Source: Mariniphaga sp963747515
Lineage (GTDB): Bacteria > Bacteroidota > Bacteroidia > Bacteroidales > Prolixibacteraceae
Length of the DNA stretch: 64,000 nt
Direction of reading: 5' to 3'
NCBI GenBank assembly: GCA_963747515.1
Contig: CAVVFN010000002.1
Coordinates: 62,001 to 126,000 of the forward strand
In this document: positions 25,772 through 32,289 of the stretch, one piece after another
Layout: each line of letters starts with the position of its first letter
How positions within the stretch are numbered: position 1 is the stretch's first letter
The notes under the pieces: model-generated
Told to the model about the DNA's origin: nothing
What the model saw: the letters and a program-made list of their open reading frames with translations, nothing else
Databases searched by the model: none
Position numbers and translations under genes: made by a program

Positions 25772-26464
25772 ATGAAGAAAAAACTTGTTGTTTTATCAGG
25801 GGCAGGTATCAGCCAGGAAAGCGGGTTAAAAACCTTTCGCGATATGGGAGGCATCTGGGAACAGTACGATGTAACTGAAGTAGCCAGCACCCATGCCTGG
25901 CAACATAATCCCGGGCTGGTGCTTCGTTTTTACAATGAAAGGCGAAAGCAGCTGTGGAAAGCACTGCCCAATGAGGCACATAAGGGTATTGCCGGATTGG
26001 AAGAATGGTACAACGTTGAGGTAATTACCCAAAATGTGGATGACCTGCATGAACAGGCCGGCAGTTCCAATGTGCTGCATCTGCATGGTGAATTAAAAAA
26101 AGCCCGTAGCACAGTGGATCCTGAATTGATATACTCCCTCAGCCATTGGGAATTGAAAATTGGTGATACTTGTGAAAAAGGCAGTCAGCTGCGGCCTCAT
26201 ATCGTGTGGTTTGGCGAAATGGTTACTGAAATAAAAAAGGCATTTACTATTGTTCAGAATGCTGATATTTTTGTTGTAATTGGAACCTCTTTAATGGTAT
26301 ACCCGGCAGCAAGTCTCTTACATTACATCCGGTCCGGTATTCCTGTTTTTGTTGTGGATCCGCATAAACCACAGGTTTATCTGGATGAGGTAGTTTATAT
26401 ACAGGAAAAGGCCGGTAAGGGAATTCTCACCTTGAAAAATGAACTTGAAAAACTTATAAAATGA
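25772..26464 (+). CDS. cobB: Sirtuin NAD-dependent deacylase (class III)
   Basis: A 230-residue sirtuin removing acyl groups from lysine with NAD+. Seen: LSGAGISQESGLKTFRD (NAD loop), ITQNVDDLHEQAG, the catalytic His in VLHLHGE, RPHIVWFGEMV, and IGTSLMVYPAASLLHYI. The zinc ribbon between HGE and WFGE is reduced to one cysteine (DTCEKGSQL), so the structural zinc is probably lost, as in several Bacteroidota relatives. I start at ATG 25772; the longer reading requires a TTG two codons before. The TGA overlaps the next ATG (ATGA), so the barrel protein is translationally coupled. Confidence 0.93.
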   Translation: MKKKLVVLSGAGISQESGLKTFRDMGGIWEQYDVTEVASTHAWQHNPGLVLRFYNERRKQLWKALPNEAHKGIAGLEEWYNVEVITQNVDDLHEQAGSSNVLHLHGELKKARSTVDPELIYSLSHWELKIGDTCEKGSQLRPHIVWFGEMVTEIKKAFTIVQNADIFVVIGTSLMVYPAASLLHYIRSGIPVFVVDPHKPQVYLDEVVYIQEKAGKGILTLKNELEKLIK

Positions 26465-27087
26465 TAAAAAGAACAGCTTTCCCGGTAGTTTTTATTTTAC
26501 TGGCTCAAATGGCATTTGCTCAGCGTTTCGATGCCGGATTAATCGCAGGGTTCAATGCTACCCAGGTAGAGGGTGATAATTTTAAAGGATATCATAAACC
26601 AGGTATCCTTGCAGGAATTTTTGTCCAGACAGATATAATCCCGACAGTTTTTACCGGTATGGAAATAAAGTATTCTCAGAAAGGATCCCGTAAACGCATA
26701 CCACCCAGAGATCCGGAACCTGAGAAATACATCATGCGTCTGGGGTATGTCGACGTACCCCTGTTTATTGGTTTTCGTACAAACAGTCGTGGTGCAGTGC
26801 TGGCCGGAGTCTCGGCAGGATATCTTATCCATTCGGGTGAATACGATGAATATGGGCTTTTCCCACCACAGGACAGGAATGAATTCAACAGCTTCGATTT
26901 GCAACCCTTCCTGGGCTTTCAATTTGGTGTGCTCGATGAATTAAAGCTTGACCTCCGTTTTGCACTGTCTGTTCTTCCCATACGCGGACAACCTGGGGAG
27001 GATGCAACAAGTTACTACTGGCTGAACAATCAGTTCAACAATGTAATATCTCTTGCCTTATATTACAACCTGGGAGCTAATCGTTAA
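26461..27087 (+). CDS. Outer-membrane beta-barrel protein (PorT-like)
   Basis: A 208-residue secreted protein with a signal peptide ending near AFAQ and a porin-like fold: RFDAGLIAGFNATQVEGDNFKGYHKPGILAGIF is the opening strand pair common to the Bacteroidota 'PorT family', followed by alternating strands (MEIKYSQKGSRKR, YVDVPLFIGFR, LAGVSAGYLI, FDLQPFLGFQFGVLD) and a final aromatic strand (NNVISLALYYNLGANR). It probably sits in the outer membrane. Its start overlaps the sirtuin stop by 4 bases, but no functional link is known. Confidence 0.85.
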   Translation: MIKRTAFPVVFILLAQMAFAQRFDAGLIAGFNATQVEGDNFKGYHKPGILAGIFVQTDIIPTVFTGMEIKYSQKGSRKRIPPRDPEPEKYIMRLGYVDVPLFIGFRTNSRGAVLAGVSAGYLIHSGEYDEYGLFPPQDRNEFNSFDLQPFLGFQFGVLDELKLDLRFALSVLPIRGQPGEDATSYYWLNNQFNNVISLALYYNLGANR

Positions 27088-27385
27088 ATATTCGTACTGA
27101 ATTTTTAGGGCAACTCACACCCATAAACGAAAGAACAGGACAAACATTTACAAAATCCCTTGTCCTTTGTCAGCTGCATTTTCATGAATAGATTTGGTAT
27201 GAGCTGAATGAATTGACAAATAACCTCATATTATTCATGAGAGGGTATCGTTTCCCTGTCATTACCGGCTGATTTCGAATATGAAACAAGCAAGCATTCC
27301 CCGGTAAAAATTACTCCTGGTTACAACCTGCCGGAAAATATCCTATCATAGCTGCATTCTGTTGAATGAAGCGACAGAATTCTTT

Positions 27386-27820
27386 TCAGGAGTTTACCAT
27401 CCACATGGAAAAATCATTCAGGTAATTCCAGAAAGAAAGGGCTGTTTCTTCTGGCAAAGTTTGTTTTTGCAGAACCTGCCGATAACAATCGAGCCACACC
27501 TCGCGGGCTTCGGGTGTTATTTTATGGGGCAGATGACGCTTATACATCATAGGCCTGCCCCGATTCTTATTAAAATACATGGGTCCTCCGCAAACCTGTA
27601 CAAAAAAATCGGCGGCATTCTTTTTTGCCCGATCCAATTCTGCTTTATTGTTTGGAAATAAATCCTTCACTGTGCTGTGTGCAAGCAGGTCGTAATGATC
27701 GCTTACCAGCTTACGTATGCCTTCCTCACCTAATATTTCGTACATGTTATATGAAGGCAGGCTGACGGATGGCCGCTGCCCCTTTAAATAATCCCTAATC
27801 TGAAATTCCATTTCATTCAT
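27386..27820 (-). CDS. Truncated hemoglobin-like protein
   Basis: A 144-residue globin of the two-over-two type. The heme pocket region is clear: LYEILGEEGIRKLVSDHYDLLA at helix A/B, the CD and E helix with ADFFVQVCGGPMYFNKNRGRPMMYKRHLPHKI, where the Gly-Gly, the Tyr and the proximal His of RHL are characteristic, then REVWLDCYRQVLQKQTLP with the Trp of helix G. Such proteins bind oxygen or nitric oxide. It is a single gene 70 bases downstream of comF on the same strand. Confidence 0.82.
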   Translation of the reverse strand: MNEMEFQIRDYLKGQRPSVSLPSYNMYEILGEEGIRKLVSDHYDLLAHSTVKDLFPNNKAELDRAKKNAADFFVQVCGGPMYFNKNRGRPMMYKRHLPHKITPEAREVWLDCYRQVLQKQTLPEETALSFWNYLNDFSMWMVNS

Positions 27821-27890
27821 CCTTTCCAGACATCAAAACAAACAAAATGGAAAGAGGTTGAACAGCGAAGTAAATTGAATGGCAGGCCGC

Positions 27891-28592
27891 TCAAAATTCA
27901 GCAAATGCAAGAGTGGCTATGCTTACTTTTACACCTTTTATTTTCAGAAGTTCACAGGCGCAGGCTTCAAGGGTGGATCCTGTAGTTACCACATCGTCGA
28001 TCAGCAGGATATGTTTTCCTTCAAATTCAGCCGGAAGGTTTATGCCGAATATCCCGTCAACATTCATCCAGCGCTCATAACGGCTTTTCCGGGTTTGTGT
28101 AGGTGTGTGTATTTGCCTGAACAGATTACCGGTTATTATCGGTTTTTTTAAAACTGCGGCTATACCCATGGCTATCCATTCACTTTGGTTATACCTCCTT
28201 TTTCTTAGTTTGAGCTTATGCAGCGGCACCGGTACAATTAAGTCAACGAATTTAAAATTGTCACTTTCTGCAAGCTCATTGCCAAATCGTTTGCCTGTTT
28301 CGTACCCAAGCTCCTTAAGTCCTTTATATTTAATAAAATGTATAAGTTCCTGATAGCGGCTGCCTTTCCGGTATTGAAAATAAGACGCTGCATGCTCTAT
28401 CCTGACCCTGCCCCAGAATAATTGTGCCACTTTATTATTTGAATCGTCCGTAAAACGGTTGACCGGCAAGTCGAGCCAGCACTGCATGCACACATATGCT
28501 TCCTGCGAATTGAGCCTTTCCCCACAGGTAACACATAACGACGGATAAAGTATCTCGAGCACATCGTCTAAATAATCGGGCAGTTTATTCAT
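27891..28592 (-). CDS. comF: ComF family phosphoribosyltransferase-like protein
   Basis: A 233-residue protein of the ComF/GntX family. An N-terminal zinc finger (CVTCGERLNSQEAYVCMQCW) is followed by the PRTase part: VDLIVPVPLHKLKLRKRRYNQSEWIA, GNLFRQIHTPTQTRKSRYERWMNVDGIF, and the PRPP loop HILLIDDVVTTGSTLEACA. ComF serves DNA uptake in competent bacteria; in Bacteroidota the role is mostly inferred. The full family length is present. Confidence 0.94.
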   Translation of the reverse strand: MNKLPDYLDDVLEILYPSLCVTCGERLNSQEAYVCMQCWLDLPVNRFTDDSNNKVAQLFWGRVRIEHAASYFQYRKGSRYQELIHFIKYKGLKELGYETGKRFGNELAESDNFKFVDLIVPVPLHKLKLRKRRYNQSEWIAMGIAAVLKKPIITGNLFRQIHTPTQTRKSRYERWMNVDGIFGINLPAEFEGKHILLIDDVVTTGSTLEACACELLKIKGVKVSIATLAFAEF

Positions 28593-28858
28593 GTTGGTAA
28601 TTTACGATTTATTGTTGTATGATAAATAACTATTCTTATGATTTTTAGACATTAGTCTTCACAGGATTGTCTGTCTGAGCTGGAAAGTGAAACTGGATTA
28701 CCACTGGTTTGGGGAATATAAAACCATTTGTGGAAAAGGTTCCACACATTGTGTAAGGAAAAGGATCTGTGGTGCGTATGAAGCTGCCCGCGGTTTTTTT
28801 GGCACAGTCTTTTCTTTCATGCTGAAGAAATTAATGAGATGCTCAAAAATGAAATACT

Positions 28859-29932
28859 ATGGAAAATCCAATCAACAACATGGAACAGATAGAAAAATAT
28901 CTGATTTCAGAAGCAGAAAATTTTTTAACCTACAGCGAACCTCTTATTTCCAAAGAAAACCTGGCTGTGCCAGGACCTGACTTTATTGACAAACATTTTG
29001 GTATATCCGACCGGAACGTTCAGGTATTGCGTAATCTGGCCATGCTATATAATCATGGACGACTTGCCGGGACAGGCTATCTTTCAATTTTACCTGTTGA
29101 CCAGGGTATTGAGCATACGGCTGGTGCTTCGTTTGCGCCAAATCCGATATATTTTGATCCGGAGAACATTATAAAACTGGCCATTGAAGGAGGTTGTAAT
29201 GCAGTGGCTACAACTTTTGGAGGGCTTGCGCTTCATGCACGGAAATATGCACATAAGATTCCATTTATAGTGAAAATCAACCACAATGAGCTGATGACTT
29301 ATCCAAATAAGTACGATCAGATTATGTTCGGCAGTGTAGATGAAGCCTGGAAGCTGGGAGCAGCTGCAGTTGGTGCCACCATCTATTTTGGTTCCAAAGA
29401 ATCAAACAGGCAGATTATTGAAGTAGCCAATGCATTTGAGCGGGCCCACGAACTGGGAATGGCAACTATTCTTTGGTGTTATACCCGTAACAATGCATTC
29501 AAAACCGAGGATAAGGATTATCATACTGCCGCCGACCTTACCGGGCAAGCAAACCACCTGGGAGTAACAATAAAGGCGGATCTGATAAAGCAAAAACTTC
29601 CCGATACAAACGGAGGATTCAGAGGCTTGAAATTCGGAAAAACTCATCCCGATATGTACGATAAATTAACATCAGAACACCCTATCGACCTGTGCCGTTA
29701 CCAGGTAGTGAATTGTTATATGGGAAAAATCGGGTTGATAAACTCAGGTGGAGCCTCCTCAGGTGAAAACGATTTTGCCCAGGCTGTCAGGACTGCAGTA
29801 ATAAATAAACGTGCCGGGGGATCGGGACTTATTTCCGGACGGAAAGCTTTCCAGCGGCCAATGGATGAAGGAGTTAAATTGCTTAACCTAATACAGGATG
29901 TATACCTGCACACGAAAATTACAGTTGCCTGA
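28859..29932 (+). CDS. fbaB: Class I fructose-bisphosphate aldolase (DhnA/FbaB type)
   Basis: A 357-residue glycolytic aldolase that uses a Schiff-base lysine. The archaeal-type (DhnA) features are evident: ILPVDQGIEHTAGASFAPNP, GCNAVATTFGGLAL, PFIVKINHNELMTYPN, ILWCYTRNNAFK, and the IKADLIKQKLP segment, with GASSGENDFAQAVRTAVINKRAGGSGLISGRKAFQRPM completing the phosphate loop. It splits fructose 1,6-bisphosphate in the cytosol. The ATG at 28859 is preceded by no clear Shine-Dalgarno, usual here. It stands alone in its transcript. Confidence 0.95.
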   Translation: MENPINNMEQIEKYLISEAENFLTYSEPLISKENLAVPGPDFIDKHFGISDRNVQVLRNLAMLYNHGRLAGTGYLSILPVDQGIEHTAGASFAPNPIYFDPENIIKLAIEGGCNAVATTFGGLALHARKYAHKIPFIVKINHNELMTYPNKYDQIMFGSVDEAWKLGAAAVGATIYFGSKESNRQIIEVANAFERAHELGMATILWCYTRNNAFKTEDKDYHTAADLTGQANHLGVTIKADLIKQKLPDTNGGFRGLKFGKTHPDMYDKLTSEHPIDLCRYQVVNCYMGKIGLINSGGASSGENDFAQAVRTAVINKRAGGSGLISGRKAFQRPMDEGVKLLNLIQDVYLHTKITVA

Positions 29933-29943
29933 AATTTTTTTTT

Positions 29944-29982
29944 AGTGCGTGGATGGTTTTTGAAATAAACATTCCACGCACT
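29944..29982. repeat. Inverted repeat after fbaB
   Basis: AGTGCGTGGA (29944-29953) and TCCACGCACT (29973-29982) are exact complements with a 19-base loop. T residues lie before rather than after the hairpin, so it is not a standard terminator for fbaB. Its location between converging genes still suggests a role in ending transcription. Confidence 0.6.
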
Positions 29983-30017
29983 CCTGTTGTGGATGTGCCT
30001 GAAATGGTTTATTCTGT

Positions 30018-30380
30018 TTATTCCTGTTCTTTTGTAAAGGCCTGTTTATTTTCACATTCTTTTGATATCGTGTTCCCGCCCTCATTTGAGGCTTTATAAT
30101 TGGGTGTATTAAATCCGGCTTTCGAAATTGCCTGTTCGATATCGTCAAAACTTATTTTATCTGTTTTAAATATAATTTCCAGCTCTTTGGTTTCGTCATC
30201 CCAATTGGCGCCTAACACACCTTCTATTTTCTTTACAGCTTCTTCAATTTTCTCTTCACAGGCCTGGCTCACATTTATCTTAATTCGCTCTGCCCTCACA
30301 TTAGCCAAAACATTTACTGCAATAAACAGCAGGGCAAACAACAGTGAGATTAAACCTATTGTTTTTAAATTCATATTCAT
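30018..30380 (-). CDS. Heavy-metal-associated (HMA)-like membrane or exported protein
   Basis: A 120-residue protein with an N-terminal signal anchor (about 6-26) and an HMA-like beta-alpha-beta domain (about 31-92): ERIKINVSQACEEKIEEAVKKIEGVLGANWDDETKELEIIF and ISFDDIEQAISKAGFNTPN. The CxxC metal motif of true copper/mercury chaperones is missing; only one cysteine is left at the loop, SQACEEK. Metal binding is therefore unproven. A charged C-terminal tail completes it. No partner transporter lies nearby. Confidence 0.72.
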   Translation of the reverse strand: MNMNLKTIGLISLLFALLFIAVNVLANVRAERIKINVSQACEEKIEEAVKKIEGVLGANWDDETKELEIIFKTDKISFDDIEQAISKAGFNTPNYKASNEGGNTISKECENKQAFTKEQE

Positions 30381-30711
30381 TCGTTTAATTTATTTTTCCC
30401 CCATCATTTCGATTAATTTTCTGCCATATGCTTATGAAAATTAATGCCAAACTTTTTTCAATACTTCTACTATTTAATTAAGTTCTTGTTCAATAAAGTT
30501 TTGTATTTATTTTTTAACCAAGATAACATCCGCCTTTTTATTCGTGGAATACCACAATTTTTGTTGGCGTTTTCTACATTCTGCCTCTAACTGGCTTAAG
30601 CAATATGTGAAAAGCCTTACCTGCAAACAAAAATAACAGATAAAAAGTTTATGCTTCGATAAGAGGAGCACAAGGATAGTCATTTTTTTAGTATGAAAGT
30701 CAGATTAAAAG

Positions 30712-30742
30712 TCTGATCAGGTATTTTTGGGTTGTATCTTTG
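30712..30742 (+). promoter_or_regulatory. Putative promoter in the 30.7-kb intergenic region
   Basis: TATCTTTG (30735-30742) is an exact TAnnTTTG match and TCTG (30712-30715) stands 19 bases before it. It points at a short open frame starting at 30867, or at an unrecognised RNA. Confidence 0.4.
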
Positions 30743-30866
30743 GAAATAGGATCATTTAATAAAAATTATCGGCCCCGAACGGAATGCGCAAAAACTGCTT
30801 TTAAAGCAATACCTTCTGCAAATTAATTTTACTATAATCCGTCCCTGGACTTACAAAGTTTAAATT

Positions 30867-31001
30867 ATGGGCAGCATAATTTCCCTGCCAAATATTTTTA
30901 ATGATTCCGGATTGGCCAAAAAAGCGCTGTCGCAATTGCAGCGGGTATTCCTGGCATCCGGAAGTATGTGGATGCCTGAATTTTCTAATGACAAGGGTTG
31001 A
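30867..31001 (+). CDS. Small open reading frame, possible peptide or gene remnant
   Basis: An ATG at 30867 opens a 44-codon frame ending in TGA at 30999-31001. Its product has ordinary composition and one hydrophobic patch (RVFLASGSMWMPEF) but matches nothing I know. An in-frame TAA two codons upstream rules out a longer version. A promoter-like box lies 125 bases before. Whether it is translated cannot be told. Confidence 0.2.
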   Translation: MGSIISLPNIFNDSGLAKKALSQLQRVFLASGSMWMPEFSNDKG

Positions 31002-31017
31002 GTGATTTTAAAATGGA

Positions 31018-31497
31018 TTATAAGCTGTCGAAGCTGATTTCATTTTTCCAGTCGAAGTGGTGGGCATCTTCAGCCCACTGGGGCCAATGGTTGTAATAAT
31101 CAGGAGTTTGGCAATCCCTAATTCGTTCCACCGGGAAATAAGGTTTAATGTCGAGCACAGGAGTTCCGTTTTCGGCATCAATAAAAGGGAATGAAATAAT
31201 TCCTTTTTCAGGGTCGATATTTTCAACTTTAATTTTGCTGAGCATTATGGGGTTAGGACGTTCGGTTGTGCGGGAGGCAAAAACGCCCACCTCATCGGGT
31301 GCATTCCTGAAAAGGTTTTTTGTAATTGTTCTTTTTCTTATTTCCGGCCCGTCGCTAAGGTGTGCCCACCAGATAATCTGCAGGTGGCTGAATTCTTCGA
31401 TGTGCTTAAGTCCGGGGAGGTATTCATTATGAAGGTGCAAGGAATAATTTCCCTCCTTAACTGTTATGGTTCCTATTGACCGTAATGTAAGATTCAT
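31018..31497 (-). CDS. trmO: tRNA m6t6A37 methyltransferase TrmO (TsaA/YaeB family)
   Basis: A 159-residue SAM-binding protein of the TsaA-like family, which methylates t6A37 in tRNA. Family features: the LRSIGTITV opening, HIEEFSHLQIIWWAH, VGVFASRTTERPNPIMLSKIKV and NGTPVLDIKPYFPVER. The IGLS of E. coli TrmO is IMLS here, a mild change. It may be linked functionally to TsaE (9.8 kb), since both act on A37. The gene is a single unit bordered by gene-poor DNA. Confidence 0.85.
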   Translation of the reverse strand: MNLTLRSIGTITVKEGNYSLHLHNEYLPGLKHIEEFSHLQIIWWAHLSDGPEIRKRTITKNLFRNAPDEVGVFASRTTERPNPIMLSKIKVENIDPEKGIISFPFIDAENGTPVLDIKPYFPVERIRDCQTPDYYNHWPQWAEDAHHFDWKNEISFDSL

Positions 31498-31688
31498 TTT
31501 TTTATTTTAAAAATCATTAGTGTCCGGTAAAAGAATGTTAATCATCCGCGCGGTACTTTTTCAATACCCCCCGGAATGTCTGCTTTGAGTAACTACACAA
31601 AAAAGTCAGACATGGGTAAAAATACAAATTTTAAAAAATAACCGATAAAGTTATACCCGATCTGCTGTACCGGCAGAAAACCGGATAA

Positions 31689-31871
31689 CCAAAAATTTAC
31701 GAAACAGTTATCACCCCTAAAAAAGGAGTACTTAGCGGTTCATCAGGAAAAACAGGAAACCTCGCAGGAAATTCCTGGAGAGGCATCAGTTATTTACGGA
31801 CAAGGCCGGCGCGTTACAAGGATGCCAATACCATATTTTTCCCATTACCAGAAAATTTTAAAGGGAATTAA
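31689..31871 (+). pseudogene. DUF6266 family N-terminal fragment
   Basis: The frame reads KKGVLSGSSGKTGNLAGN then SWRGISYLRTRPARYKDA, the opening of DUF6266 proteins (…GILGGFSGKVG.VVG..WRG..Y.RS.P.K…), normally about 200 residues. Here it is cut by a TAA after about 15 unrelated residues, and a stop lies just upstream, so no start codon is available. It is a non-functional remnant of a Bacteroidota-specific family of unknown function. Confidence 0.65.
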
Positions 31872-31942
31872 ATTTAAATTATTCTTACCAAAGTAAGTTC
31901 AAAGCTAGTATAAAGCTAAGCGTTATTCTTATCCTATTTAAA

Positions 31943-32216
31943 AGCTGGCGCAATAACTGGGAAAACCTGACTGTATTTTTCAAGTTTCTTCTGGAAATCA
32001 GAAATCAGGAAAATAATTTATACAACCAAGCTGGTTGAAAACCTGAATGGAAAAATCCGAAAATACACGAAAAACAAACTTTCATTTCCAAGGAGTAATG
32101 ATATCCCTAAATTTGGCAATGCGTTAAGCAACCAAAAAATGGTTAATGCCAACCAATATTGGGGCAATGTCCTGAATCAGTTCTTAGTCATATTTGAAAA
32201 AAGGGTCCAGCGTTAA
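31943..32216 (+). pseudogene. IS256-family (mutator type) transposase, C-terminal remnant
   Basis: Two frames join to a transposase tail. The first (from 31943) reads SWRNNWENLTVFFKFLLEIR; the second (to the TAA at 32214-32216) reads KIIYTTKLVENLNGKIRKYT, then KNKLSFP and YWGNVLNQFLVIFEKR. IS256 transposases have at this place 'SW..NW…FF..P.EIRK.IYTTN.IE.LN..+RK.TK….FP' and 'W…LNQF.I.FE.R'. A frameshift near 31998-32010, where AATCAG is repeated, and the loss of the whole catalytic N-terminus show that it is dead. No inverted terminal repeats were found. Confidence 0.8.
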
Positions 32217-32289
32217 ATAGCTAAACTTTAGGAATTTTTGTTTACGGTGAAACAGTGTCTAAATACGAGATTACAAAGTTGACATGACA

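Larger units (their letters stand above)
30381..31017. other. Intergenic stretch between the HMA-like gene and trmO
   Basis: These 637 bases hold no recognised family. They contain an exact -7 box TATCTTTG (30735-30742) with a TCTG 19 bases upstream, a small inverted repeat TCAGA/TCTGA around that -33 position (30701-30716), and a 44-codon reading frame at 30867-31001 listed separately. Confidence 0.5.
31498..32289. other. Gene-poor stretch with two decayed genes
   Basis: This 792-base gap contains the remains of a DUF6266 protein (31689-31871) and of an IS256-type transposase (about 31943-32216), both on the plus strand. The remainder shows no recognisable gene or RNA. It marks the boundary between housekeeping genes and the exported-protein cluster that begins at 32290. 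Confidence 0.75.

Noticed and set aside
29944..29982. Hairpin after fbaB as a standard terminator
   Set aside because: The T run precedes the hairpin instead of following it and the loop is 19 bases; listed as a repeat only.
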